25,409 nucleotides of DNA, from NCBI GenBank assembly GCA_900551015.1, contig URUI01000025.1:1-25409 (forward strand). The letters are read 5' to 3'. Position 1 is the stretch's first letter, and each line of letters begins with the position of its first letter. Source of the DNA: an uncultured Collinsella sp. (GTDB taxonomy: Bacteria; Actinomycetota; Coriobacteriia; Coriobacteriales; Coriobacteriaceae). A program made the position numbers and the translations under genes. Positions 6,746 to 14,082 of the stretch are shown one piece after another. Under the pieces are notes generated by a model. The model was not told the DNA's origin and did not search any database. It was given only the letters and a program-made list of their open reading frames with translations.

Positions 6746-6773
6746 TTATAGCATGCGAGCTGTCGCAGGTGAA
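6745..6773 (-). promoter_or_regulatory. Candidate promoter of SIS gene 1
   Basis: On the minus strand TTCACC (6773-6768) and TATAAA (6750-6745) are 17 bp apart. The promoter lies between the two GTTCTAT boxes and about 70 bp upstream of the GTG start. Confidence 0.5.
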
Positions 6774-6790
6774 GTCATTTCAGCAAATTT

Positions 6791-6807
6791 GTTCTATGTT
6801 GTTCTAT
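6791..6807. promoter_or_regulatory. GTTCTAT direct-repeat box, distal operator
   Basis: Identical to the box at 6729-6745 over all 17 bases, upstream of the -35 element and 9 bp from the stop codon of the GntR gene. Two identical sites flanking a promoter suggest cooperative or looping repression. Confidence 0.6.
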
Positions 6808-6816
6808 CTATGGACG

Positions 6817-7572
6817 TTAGATGTCGAACACGTAGCGCGAGCCCACGATCTTTTGGCGCCCGAGCAGCAGGGGCCGCTCGTCCTCATCGGTAAAGTACGC
6901 CTCCATATAGAAGAGTGGCTCGCCGGCCGGCACCTCCAACAGCGGGGCCGCCTGAGCATCGGCAAGCGCAATCTCCACGGTACAGGGGTCGGACTTGAGC
7001 GGCGCGCGGCCCGAATGCTCGGCAACGAGCGCAAAGATCGAGTTATCGGTGAGGTCCTTATCGGCAAGCGTCTGCAGGTAGGGATGGTCGGCCAGCACAA
7101 AGGCGTTGTTCTCGAGCATGACGGGCACGCCATCCGCCGTGCGCACGCGCTCGACCACGATGAGCTCGCAGCCGGGCTCCACGCCAAAGAACGCCGCATC
7201 CTCGCGCGTCGCCGCGACCACCGTACGCGACACCAGACGCGCTCCGGCCACCATGTCGTTGGCGGCACAACCCTCAGTAAAGCTCTGGACGTCACCTTTC
7301 TGGACAATCTTGCGCTTGAGCTTGGGAGCGCACACAAAGGTGCCCCTCCCCTGCTGTCGGTTGAGATATCCCGCGCGCGACAGCTCCTCGATGGCGCGAC
7401 GCACGGTGATGCGTCCCACGCCGTAAGACTTCGCGAGCTCCATCTCGGAAGGAATGCGCGAGCCGGCCGCATACACGCCGCGCGCGATCTCGCCCTTCAG
7501 GTCGTCCATGACCTGCTGGTACAGCGGTACGGCGGATACGCCAGCGCGGTCGGTTTTATCGTCGGTTGCCAT
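6817..7572 (-). CDS. GntR-family regulator with UTRA domain (HutC subfamily), regulator 1
   Basis: A 251-residue transcription factor. Residues about 16-80 form the GntR winged helix (LYQQVMDDLKGEIARGVY, PSEMELAKSYGVGRITVRRA, then GYLNRQQGRGTFV). Residues about 95-250 form a UTRA effector domain, which in this subfamily usually binds a sugar phosphate. UTRA regulators commonly control amino-sugar and glycated-amine catabolism, fitting the FrlB-like gene immediately downstream. ATG 7572 begins 2 bp after the recQ stop and its GGAG site lies inside the recQ 3' end, so it is probably read through from recQ as well as regulated locally. The twin GTTCTAT boxes downstream are the obvious candidate operator. 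It resembles regulator 2 (9933-10652), with a shared ITVRRA-EEL segment and similar C-terminal GSRYV. Confidence 0.88.
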   Translation of the reverse strand: MATDDKTDRAGVSAVPLYQQVMDDLKGEIARGVYAAGSRIPSEMELAKSYGVGRITVRRAIEELSRAGYLNRQQGRGTFVCAPKLKRKIVQKGDVQSFTEGCAANDMVAGARLVSRTVVAATREDAAFFGVEPGCELIVVERVRTADGVPVMLENNAFVLADHPYLQTLADKDLTDNSIFALVAEHSGRAPLKSDPCTVEIALADAQAAPLLEVPAGEPLFYMEAYFTDEDERPLLLGRQKIVGSRYVFDI

Positions 7573-7574
7573 CG

Positions 7575-9548
7575 TTACGCTCCATCCCGCGCATGCTCGG
7601 ACTCAAACTCTTCAATCGCCGCCATAAACTGCTCGCCAAAGGCATCGGCCTTTTTCTCGCCGATGCCGTTGACCTGAATCAGCTCGTCGCGCGTTTGCGG
7701 GCGCAGGCGGCACAGGCCGCGCAGGGCCTTGTCGGAAAAGACCATGTACGGCGCCATCTCGAGCTCGGTCGAGATCTCCTTGCGCAGGGTACGCAGGCGC
7801 TCGAACAGCTCGGCATCGTCGCCCACGCGCGGGCGCTGATCCAGCTCGGCCTCCTCGCGCAGCAGATCCACCGCACGGCGAGCACGGGCCGAGGCCTTGC
7901 GCTTGGACGCGCGACGCTTAACGGTAAAGGCAAACGCCTCGTCCTCGACCTCGCCGGCACGCGGACCCAGGCCCACGACCGGGTACTGCCCCTGCGAGGT
8001 GGCCAAATAACCGCGGCCGCACAGCTGGCCGATGATGTCCTTGATGCGGCCGACCGATTCGCTCGACAGCCCACCATAGCCGCGGTCCTCGTCCAGATGC
8101 ATCTGGCGAATGCGCTCGGTGTTGCCGCCGTGAAGCACATCGGCGATGAGCGACTTGCCAAAGCGCATGGGGCGCGTGGCCACATAGCGCACGGCGGCGC
8201 GAGCCATACCGGTGACGTCCTCGACCTCGAACTGCGTGAGGCAGTTGCTGCAGTTGCCACAGCCCTCGGCCTCATCCGCGGCGGCGCCGCCCACGGCCGT
8301 ATGCTCGGCCGCGGCCTCGTCGCCAAAGTAGCGCAGCATGTATTCGCGTAGGCAGCCGGTGGTGTTGCAATAGCCTTCCATCTGACTGAGCAGGCGATAT
8401 CGGTTCTGGAGCGCCCACGCGCGCTGCTCGTCGTCGAGCGTCTCGTCGGCCGCATCGCCGCGGTCGATCAAAAAGCGGCGCATGCGAAAATCGTTGCCGT
8501 TCCACAGCAGGTGGCAGCTGGCCGGATCGCCATCGCGGCCGGCGCGGCCCGCCTCCTGGTAGTAGGCCTCGATGCTCTCGGGCACGTTGTTATGGATGAC
8601 GTAGCGCACGTTGGGCTTGTCGATGCCCATGCCAAAGGCGTTGGTGGCAACCATCACCTGAATATCGTCGTCGATAAAGGCGCGCTGGCTTTGGCGGCGG
8701 GCGTCATTACCCATGCCGGCATGGTAGCGGCCAACGCGAATGCCGCTGGGACCCAACGCCTCAGCAAGCTCTCCTGCCAGCGCATCAACCGTCTTGCGAG
8801 TCGAGCAATACACGATGCCGCTCTCGCTCGAATGCGCGATCACATAGTCGCGCACCCACGCGGTCTTAGCCTTGTCGCCCATCTCCTCGCAGCCAAAGTA
8901 GAGGTTCTTGCGATCGAAGCCCGTCACCACCGTCGCCGGGTTTTGCAGGCCGAGCATCTGCTGAATGTCCGCACGCACGCGCTCAGTCGCTGTAGCGGTA
9001 AAGGCCGCCACGATGGGGCGCTGCGGCAGGGAATCGATAAACTCGCGAATCTGCAGGTAGGCGGGGCGGAAATCCTGACCCCATTGGCTCACGCAGTGGG
9101 CCTCGTCAATGGCCACGAGCGGAACGCCGATGCCGCCTTCGGCCGCAGCTTCCTGCGCAAAGGCCAGAAAACGCGGCTCGAGCAGGCGCTCAGGTGCCAC
9201 ATACATAAGCTGGTAGCGACCCTCGCGCGCCCGCTTGCGCACGGTATTTTGCTGAGCCGGCGTAAGGCTGGAGTTGAGATAGCTGGGGCGCGCGCCCGCC
9301 GCAAGCAGTGCGCGGGTCTGGTCCTCCATAAGCGACAGCAGCGGACTCACCACAAAGGTGATGCCGGGCAGCATGAGCGCAGGCACCTGGTAGCAAATGG
9401 ACTTGCCGGCGCCCGTGGGCATAACGCCCAGCGCGTCGCGGCCGGCAAGGATCGCATCGACCATGCGGTCCTGCCCCGGGCGAAACGAGGTGTAGCCAAA
9501 ATAGGCGCCGAGCGTGTCGAGCGCCATCTGCTGCATGCTATCGGTCAT
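7575..9548 (-). CDS. recQ: ATP-dependent DNA helicase RecQ
   Basis: A 657-residue superfamily 2 DNA helicase that unwinds DNA 3'-5' in recombination and repair. Walker A is MPTGAGKS (residues 43-50), and the Walker B box is DEAH (148-151) within the RecQ signature DEAHCVSQWGQDFRP. Motif VI is seen in YYQEAGRAGRDGDPA. A zinc-binding cysteine cluster follows (GCLREYMLRYFGD and CGNCSNC), then an RQC winged helix (MRFGKSLIADVLHG) and a C-terminal HRDC domain at about 575-645 (LRKEISTELEMAPYMVFSDK to VNGIGEKKADAFG). All expected domains are present. ATG 9548 has AGGA five bases upstream. It is the first gene of the recQ-GntR-SIS cluster; the functional link to the sugar genes is probably only shared transcription. 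Confidence 0.95.
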   Translation of the reverse strand: MTDSMQQMALDTLGAYFGYTSFRPGQDRMVDAILAGRDALGVMPTGAGKSICYQVPALMLPGITFVVSPLLSLMEDQTRALLAAGARPSYLNSSLTPAQQNTVRKRAREGRYQLMYVAPERLLEPRFLAFAQEAAAEGGIGVPLVAIDEAHCVSQWGQDFRPAYLQIREFIDSLPQRPIVAAFTATATERVRADIQQMLGLQNPATVVTGFDRKNLYFGCEEMGDKAKTAWVRDYVIAHSSESGIVYCSTRKTVDALAGELAEALGPSGIRVGRYHAGMGNDARRQSQRAFIDDDIQVMVATNAFGMGIDKPNVRYVIHNNVPESIEAYYQEAGRAGRDGDPASCHLLWNGNDFRMRRFLIDRGDAADETLDDEQRAWALQNRYRLLSQMEGYCNTTGCLREYMLRYFGDEAAAEHTAVGGAAADEAEGCGNCSNCLTQFEVEDVTGMARAAVRYVATRPMRFGKSLIADVLHGGNTERIRQMHLDEDRGYGGLSSESVGRIKDIIGQLCGRGYLATSQGQYPVVGLGPRAGEVEDEAFAFTVKRRASKRKASARARRAVDLLREEAELDQRPRVGDDAELFERLRTLRKEISTELEMAPYMVFSDKALRGLCRLRPQTRDELIQVNGIGEKKADAFGEQFMAAIEEFESEHARDGA

Positions 9549-9644
9549 GGTTTCCTAACGTCCAAGTCATCTGCCGCCGATTATACGCCGCCACGCGGAC
9601 CGCTGCCGTACGGCTGTCAGCCACGCTCATTCTGCGGGTAGTCA

Positions 9645-9688
9645 TTGGGGACGTTCTTGAATGACTAGTCGTTTAAGAACGTCCCCAA
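9645..9688. repeat. GGGGACGTTC palindromic repeat upstream of recQ
   Basis: TTGGGGACGTTCTT (9645-9658) and its exact complement (9675-9688) enclose a 16-nt loop. It is one of several small dispersed hairpins in the window. The 384-bp gap between regulator 2 and recQ holds this palindrome and the structured element at 9735-9927. Confidence 0.7.
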
Positions 9689-9734
9689 CGGCTAAGCTCT
9701 TGACAGGCGTGGAAACGTCTCAGGTTGAGCATAA

Positions 9735-9927
9735 GTCAGCGAAAACGCCCCTAAGCGAGCAAGGTGACGTGAAAGAGGAGGGAAGCGTACTTCGGTACGC
9801 GACCGACGATTGAACGTCAGATTGCCGCTTAGGGGCGTTTGCAGCGTCGACCGGTCCGCCGTTCGCTAGAACGGCGGAACCAAGGGCGCAGCGTCGGCCC
9901 GTTGCGCGGTTTGGAAAACCGCGCAAC
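9735..9927 (-). ncRNA. Candidate structured RNA element, copy A, downstream of GntR regulator 2
   Basis: Read on the minus strand from the regulator 2 stop codon there are, in order: a hairpin with a TTCC loop (9927-9901), the motif GCCGACGCTGC, a second hairpin (9878-9855), and GTCGACGCTGCAAA. A long outer stem follows (CGCCCCTAAGCG 9837-9826 with 9757-9746), with inner stems 9819-9814/9770-9765 and 9800-9795/9790-9785. GGCAATCTG and CACCTTGCTC line the internal loop, and TTTTCGCTGAC closes the element. Copy B at 18097-18244 keeps the loops while changing both strands of three stems. It may be an RNA, a 3'-end element, or a mobile palindromic repeat; I could not match it to a named family. 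Confidence 0.6.
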
Positions 9928-9932
9928 TAGAG

Positions 9933-10652
9933 CTACATGACCATAACGTAGCGCGATCCCACGTAGTACTGCTTACCCATCAGGACCGGCTCGCCATTGG
10001 GTCCGATAAAGCCGGCGCGCAGGTTGAGCAGCGGATCGTGCGGAGCAATGCCCAGCTCAGCCGCCTGCTCGGCGTTGGCGCGAACGGCTTCGACCGTACG
10101 GTAACCAACCGAGACAATCGGCGTTCCGCCAACACGCTCGACCTCGGCAAAAATCGACTTGTCCTCAAGATCGGCCGTCAACAGCTCACGGTAGGCGTCA
10201 AACGGCACAAAGATGTTCTCTTCAAAGATGGGCTCGCCGTCGGCAGTACGCACGCGCTTGATGTGCAGCAGCAGCGCATCCTTCTGCAGGCCAAAGAACT
10301 CCATCTCGTTTTGGCGCGCCGGCACAATCTGGCGATCGATTACGTGCGCACCGGCCTTCATGCCGTTGCCGGCACACAGCGCGGTAAACGTCTGCAGCGT
10401 CGAGGCGTGAAATTGGCGATTGATGTGCGGCGTGGAAACAAAGGTGCCACGGCCCTGCTGCTTAACCAGGTAGCCATCGGAGCACAGCTCCTCGACGGCG
10501 CGACGCACCGTAATTCGGCTCACCTCGTACTGCTCGGCTAGCTCGAGCTCGGACGGAATACGCTCCTTGGGTGCATAAACACCTTTCTCGATCGCATCCT
10601 TGATCTCGTCGTAAATCTGCTGGTAAAGCGGTGCATTTTTGGGTGCAGGCAT
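9933..10652 (-). CDS. GntR-family regulator with UTRA domain (HutC subfamily), regulator 2
   Basis: A 239-residue transcription factor. The winged helix is at residues about 8-73 (LYQQIYDEIKDAIEKGVY, PSELELAEQYEVSRITVRRA, GYLVKQQGRGTFV) and the UTRA domain at about 90-238 (VRTADGEPIFEENIFVPFD, ending GKQYYVGSRYVMVM). UTRA domains sense small sugar-phosphate ligands. Its own upstream region carries an ACGT-N5-ACGT box (10686-10703) that recurs at the promoters of the PTS operon and the EamA gene, so it is the best candidate to control both. The ribosome site before ATG 10652 is weak (GAGTGA). It is monocistronic, with a large structured element immediately after the stop codon. Confidence 0.88.
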   Translation of the reverse strand: MPAPKNAPLYQQIYDEIKDAIEKGVYAPKERIPSELELAEQYEVSRITVRRAVEELCSDGYLVKQQGRGTFVSTPHINRQFHASTLQTFTALCAGNGMKAGAHVIDRQIVPARQNEMEFFGLQKDALLLHIKRVRTADGEPIFEENIFVPFDAYRELLTADLEDKSIFAEVERVGGTPIVSVGYRTVEAVRANAEQAAELGIAPHDPLLNLRAGFIGPNGEPVLMGKQYYVGSRYVMVM

Positions 10653-10685
10653 ATCTAATCACTCTTATCGAAATATTGAAATAAC

Positions 10686-10703
10686 TAATACGTATATAAC
10701 GTC
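10686..10703. promoter_or_regulatory. ACGT-N5-ACGT box upstream of regulator 2
   Basis: TAATACGTA and TATAACGTC lie side by side, giving two ACGT cores 9 bp apart with an A/T-only spacer. ACGT is self-complementary, so the site can be read as direct or inverted. Related sites are at 16713-16730 and 17989-18006. Confidence 0.5.
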
Positions 10704-10756
10704 TAGTTTCATGTTACCTCATAATGATAAAACGATACACCGCATACAGCAAATCC

Positions 10757-11764
10757 TTACCTGCCGTCGTCCTGTTGCAGGCTGTCCTGATCGATGAGGC
10801 GCGCCTGCCTGCTGGCCATGCGCGCGGGCTTGTCGGGATCGGGCACGGCCGTGGGCATGGGCTCGTCGACATGACCGCCCCACCAGCCGCCCACAAAGTT
10901 GAGCGTATGGAACACATTGATCACGGCGCCGGGATCAATGTCGCACACCAGCTTGATAATGTCCTGGCTCTCGTAGGTCGAGACAACGGCATGCAGCAGG
11001 TACATCTTCTCGCGGCTGTATCCGCCAATGACCTCGGCACAGCTAATGCCATGCTGAAAATGGTCAACATAGGCGGTCATGACCTCGTCGGCCTTGCGCG
11101 TCGTGATCTGCAGCGTCACGCGATCGTAGCGACGATAGAAGCTGTCGATGGTCTTGGTCGAAATAAACTGGAACACGATGGAGTACGCCGCGTTGTCCCA
11201 GCCAAACATAAAGCCAAAGATCGCCAGGATAAAGCAGTTGAAACCAAAGATAACGCCCCAGATGGTCTTGCCCGTGTGGTTGGAAACCCACAGCGCGATA
11301 AAGTCGGTGCCGCCGGTGGATGCGCCGGACTTAAGCGCGATGGCAGCGCCCAGACCCGAGACCACGCCACCAAAAATGATGAGCATGATCTTGTCGCCCA
11401 AAAACGGCGCGAAGTGAAAGACGTTGAGGAACAGCGACGAGAGCATGACCTGCATCATCGAGAAGATGACGAAGCGCTTGCTAATGCCGCTCCAGCACAG
11501 GAGCGCCACGGGGATGTTGAGCGCGAGCATGCCGAGCGAGATGTCGATGTGAACGCCGCCCAGCGAGGTAACACGATCGAGCAGGACCGCGACGCCGGTG
11601 AGGCCGCTCGGAAGCAGGTCGGCGGGTTGAATGAACGCCTGGATCAGGAATGTCTGGAGAACGGCGGAAATTGTGACCGCCACGGCGGTGATGGCGCGGC
11701 GGACGATGGTGAGGCGGCCGAGCACGAGCACGCGGTCCGTGAGCTGGTCGATGGCGTTCGCCAC
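10757..11764 (-). CDS. YitT-family membrane protein (DUF161 and DUF2179 domains)
   Basis: A 335-residue integral membrane protein. Residues about 15-200 contain several hydrophobic segments, including AVTISAVLQTFLIQAFIQPADLLPSGLTG and the family-typical GAAIALKSGASTGGTDFIA. The soluble C-terminal DUF2179 domain (about 210-300) contains RVTLQITTRKADEV and SREKMYLLHAVVSTYE, a small ferredoxin-like fold. YitT proteins are widespread in Firmicutes and Actinobacteria, and their transport role is not settled. About 35 extra residues (PMPTAVPDPDKPARMASRQA onward) follow the domain and look disordered. The start is GTG 11764, with GGGAG about 7 nt upstream. It is transcribed in the same direction as regulator 2, but the 104-bp gap holding that regulator's promoter region argues for separate control. 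Confidence 0.85.
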   Translation of the reverse strand: MANAIDQLTDRVLVLGRLTIVRRAITAVAVTISAVLQTFLIQAFIQPADLLPSGLTGVAVLLDRVTSLGGVHIDISLGMLALNIPVALLCWSGISKRFVIFSMMQVMLSSLFLNVFHFAPFLGDKIMLIIFGGVVSGLGAAIALKSGASTGGTDFIALWVSNHTGKTIWGVIFGFNCFILAIFGFMFGWDNAAYSIVFQFISTKTIDSFYRRYDRVTLQITTRKADEVMTAYVDHFQHGISCAEVIGGYSREKMYLLHAVVSTYESQDIIKLVCDIDPGAVINVFHTLNFVGGWWGGHVDEPMPTAVPDPDKPARMASRQARLIDQDSLQQDDGR

Positions 11765-11900
11765 GTAGGCTCCCTTCGAAGGCAGATGTAGTTGTGGGGC
11801 ATGTCGGCGATTGTAACATGGAGCGACAGAGGGCGCCTCAATTCACCCTCTCTCGACAACCAAAACGAGCCAGCATCTCCCCAACCAAAGAGCCCAAAAT

Positions 11901-12023
11901 CTAAGTGAGTAGACTATTCGCGACCTGTCGAGCACACCCAAAACAGCCACCTCTGTGACCTGCAGTTTTACTAAGGCAGATTCGCTTTGTGCTCTGCCTG
12001 AGCCGAAAAGTCTACTCACTTAG
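11901..12023. repeat. 123-bp element with 15-bp terminal inverted repeats, copy 1
   Basis: It begins CTAAGTGAGTAGACT and ends with the exact reverse complement. A second copy of exactly 123 bp is at 20316-20438, with roughly 20 substitutions and no visible gaps. It has no coding capacity. It could be a MITE-like or REP-like element, or a stem-loop RNA. The remaining 230 bp of the 353-bp gap between the YitT and HAD genes shows nothing I can identify. Confidence 0.75.
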
Positions 12024-12117
12024 TCCGAGTCGGAGCCAAACGGATCAAATCGAAGCCAAAATGAGCCGATCTGCCGCAAAAGACGCGTGAAACGATACTT
12101 CTCGTAGCGAATTGACG

Positions 12118-12747
12118 CTATAAAGCGGTCAGAATGTCGGCGAGGCTATCGATGATGGCATCAGCGGCGGACTGATCCAGGTTGACGCCCTCGTGCGGGC
12201 GCAGCGCCAGGACGCGGGCGCCGGAGCGCTTGCCGGCCTCGATACCCAAAGGCGAGTCCTCGATAACCAGGCACTCGGCAGGCTCCATACCCAGCGCCTC
12301 CATGGCACGCAGGTAGATCTCGGGGTCGGGCTTAAACGCACTGCACTCGTGACCGCTGATGGTGTAATCCAGCACATCGGCGATACCGGCGATCTCCACC
12401 AGCTCGTCAATCAACTCACGATACGACGAGCTCGCGATGGCACACTTCACGCCGCGCTCGTGCAGCTCGCGCATCACCGGCTCCGTCTGCTCGTTGAGCA
12501 GCTCGGCATACGGAACGGGGTGGTCCGGGCTGTAGACCTGCTTGTACTCCACGCGCAGACGCTCGCGCAGCTCAATATCGTCGGGCACCAGCGCCTCCCA
12601 AATGGCAGGCTCGTTAGACCCCGAAAGATCGGGGATCTCGTCAAAGTGGAACCCCTTCTCCTCCATAAACGCCACGCGGCGACGGTTATAGAACCACTCG
12701 GTATCGACCAGCACGCCGTCCATATCAAACAGCACTGCCTTGATCAT
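12118..12747 (-). CDS. HAD-superfamily sugar-phosphate phosphatase/phosphoglucomutase-like hydrolase
   Basis: A 209-residue haloacid dehalogenase hydrolase, subfamily IA. Motif I is FDMDGVLVDTEW with the nucleophile D8 and acid/base D10. Motif II is in AIASSS, motif III is the Lys in AFKPDPEIYL, and motif IV is IEDSPLGIEAGKRSGA. The cap insert lies between motifs I and II, as in beta-phosphoglucomutase and small sugar-phosphate phosphatases. The substrate cannot be read from sequence; its place just after the PTS-SIS operon makes a sugar phosphate likely. Of two in-frame ATGs, the one at 12747 has GGAGGAG with 6 nt spacing, whereas 12753 directly abuts it. A terminator separates it from the operon, and a dispersed palindrome lies in its leader. 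Confidence 0.82.
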   Translation of the reverse strand: MIKAVLFDMDGVLVDTEWFYNRRRVAFMEEKGFHFDEIPDLSGSNEPAIWEALVPDDIELRERLRVEYKQVYSPDHPVPYAELLNEQTEPVMRELHERGVKCAIASSSYRELIDELVEIAGIADVLDYTISGHECSAFKPDPEIYLRAMEALGMEPAECLVIEDSPLGIEAGKRSGARVLALRPHEGVNLDQSAADAIIDSLADILTAL

Positions 12748-12761
12748 ACGCATCTCCTCCC

Positions 12762-12796
12762 ACCTGCCAAAAAGGGACAGGTTTATTTTGGTAGGT
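12762..12796. repeat. Palindromic repeat, AAACCTGCCAAAA family, opposite orientation
   Basis: ACCTGCCAAAA (12762-12772) pairs imperfectly with TTTTGGTAGGT (12786-12796). The loop AGGGACAGGTTTA is the exact complement of the loop at 1196-1208, so this is a reversed copy of the 1183-1221 element. It lies about 15 nt upstream of the HAD start codon. Confidence 0.65.
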
Positions 12797-12841
12797 TTTA
12801 TCTGGGGTTTTGCGGCGCGACGGGCGCGCCCTCCCCAGAGC

Positions 12842-12873
12842 AAAAAAGGGGACGGGGCGCAAACCCCATCCCC
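12842..12873 (-). terminator. Rho-independent terminator of PTS-SIS operon
   Basis: On the minus strand GGGGATGGGG pairs with CCCCGTCCCC (one mismatch) around a 6-nt loop and is followed by TTTTTTG. It lies 34 bp after the SIS gene stop codon and ends the operon. Confidence 0.88.
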
Positions 12874-12907
12874 TCTCAATCAACCCGTAAGGTCTACTTA
12901 CTTGTGA

Positions 12908-13891
12908 TTAGTAGGAAAGCTTCCACATGTAGCGACGCATGGTCAGCGGGTGCTGACGGGCCTCGGCGATCTGGTTGCCGTACTCGCGCATAACGGCGAG
13001 GTGCAGCAGCGGGTTGAAGTAGGTGACGACGCTCGCGGGCACGGCGTCGGCCAGGCCGTAGTCCTTGGAGTCGATCAGAGCGACCTTGGCGCCCATGCGC
13101 TTAAGGAAGGTGAGGGCGCGGGCGTCCATCGGACGGGTGGCACCATCGGACATGAAGAAGACGTAGGGCTTACCCTCGGTGGAAACCTCGAACGGGCCGT
13201 GGAAGTACTCGCCGGTGTTGTAGGCGGCGGCGTCGATCCACTGCATCTCGGTGAACAGGAAGGCGGCGTGAGAATAAGCCATCTTCTCGGAGGCACCGGA
13301 GGCCATGAAGTAGATCATCTCGTCGTCCTTGAAGTCCTGGGCGAACTGCTTGGCGAGGCCCTTGGCGGACTGAGCGGCGTTCTCGCAGAGCTCGAAGACG
13401 TTGGTGAGGCCGGTGATCATGTCCTCGTAGTGGTCATAACCCTCGGTCTGCTGAAGGATCTCGACAGCAAGAGCGATGGCGTAGCCGGGCTTCTCGCACT
13501 TGGCAGCGTAGTTAGCGTGGAAGCCGTGAACGATGACGTGGTCGGCGTCGACGGTCAGAGCGGAGCCAGCCTTGTTGGTGAGGGAGACGACCGGGCAGTT
13601 GTGCTTCTTGGCGGTCTTGTTGGCCTCGACGGTCTCGGGCGTGGAACCACCCAGGGAGCAGGTGATCACGAAGGTGTGCTCGTTGACCCAGGAAGGCGTG
13701 TCGTAGTTGAACTCGTTAGCGGTGAAGATCTGAACGTTCAGCTTGTCCGTGTTGTTGGCCAGGAAGTACTTGGCGGGGTAAAGGTCGGACATGGAAGCAC
13801 CGCAGCCGACGAAAGCGACGCTGTGGATCTCGTGGTTGGACAGGACGTCAGCGACGATCTGCTTAGGGAGGTTAAGGTCGATCTCGTACAT
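12908..13891 (-). CDS. FrlB/FraB-like SIS-domain deglycase or isomerase of PTS operon (copy 2)
   Basis: A 327-residue protein with two SIS domains: GCGASMSDLYPAKYF near residue 30, CSLGGSTPETVEA at 78-90, and a second SIS domain from about 190. TEMQWIDAAAYNTGEYFHGP holds E215 and H231, 16 apart like the FraB catalytic pair. The C-terminal RRYMWKLSY parallels the FrlB ending RRYYGGLVEY. As last gene of the IIAB-IIC-IID operon it should act on the phosphosugar delivered by that PTS, probably cleaving a phosphorylated Amadori-type compound. Salmonella gfrABCDEF, with a mannose-family PTS and FrlB-like deglycases, is a precedent. ATG 13891 is chosen over 13900 because AAAGGA is 9 nt away rather than adjacent. 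Two hairpins separate it from the IID gene. An aminosugar-phosphate isomerase or deaminase remains an alternative. Confidence 0.83.
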   Translation of the reverse strand: MYEIDLNLPKQIVADVLSNHEIHSVAFVGCGASMSDLYPAKYFLANNTDKLNVQIFTANEFNYDTPSWVNEHTFVITCSLGGSTPETVEANKTAKKHNCPVVSLTNKAGSALTVDADHVIVHGFHANYAAKCEKPGYAIALAVEILQQTEGYDHYEDMITGLTNVFELCENAAQSAKGLAKQFAQDFKDDEMIYFMASGASEKMAYSHAAFLFTEMQWIDAAAYNTGEYFHGPFEVSTEGKPYVFFMSDGATRPMDARALTFLKRMGAKVALIDSKDYGLADAVPASVVTYFNPLLHLAVMREYGNQIAEARQHPLTMRRYMWKLSY

Positions 13892-13982
13892 CTGACACAT
13901 TCCTTTCGATTTGTTGCGGCGTCACATTGCCGGACGCTCGCAGGGTTACCGTAGTTAGGACCGAGTCGCCGGCCCGTTGAGG

Positions 13983-14013
13983 ATGTGACAAAGGGACTAT
14001 CCCTTTGTCACAT
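13983..14013. repeat. Perfect palindrome between IID and SIS genes
   Basis: ATGTGACAAAGGG and its exact complement (13-bp arms) enclose a 5-nt loop. It lies inside the operon without a T-run, so it may be a dispersed repeat that acts as an mRNA stem-loop. Confidence 0.7.
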
Positions 14014-14026
14014 GTTAGGGATGGAA

Positions 14027-14057
14027 GCCTGCCTGGGGTATGGGATGCCAGGCAGGC
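14027..14057. other. Intercistronic stem-loop downstream of PTS IID gene
   Basis: GCCTGCCTGG (14027-14036) pairs with CCAGGCAGGC (14048-14057), starting 26 nt after the IID stop. No T-run follows on the minus strand. It is probably an mRNA-stabilising or attenuating hairpin in the 191-bp gap before the SIS gene. Confidence 0.6.
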
Positions 14058-14082
14058 CCCCGGGGGAAGCGCTGGGTCGCGA

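Noticed and set aside
5653..7677. Very long plus-strand open frame opposite the SIS and GntR genes
   Set aside because: It is the antisense shadow of high-GC genes: low-complexity His/Arg/Gly/Leu-rich translation, no motifs, while the minus strand has clear families.
9901..9927. GTT...AAC hairpin could be an integron attC site
   Set aside because: The arms do not fit the GTTRRRY/RYYYAAC core sites and no integrase or cassette structure is present.
12950..13954. Long plus-strand frame opposite SIS gene 2 (and similar ones opposite the dehydrogenase, IIAB and SIS gene 3)
   Set aside because: They are Gly/Val/Leu-rich mirror translations without recognisable domains or ribosome sites, fully overlapping well-supported genes.
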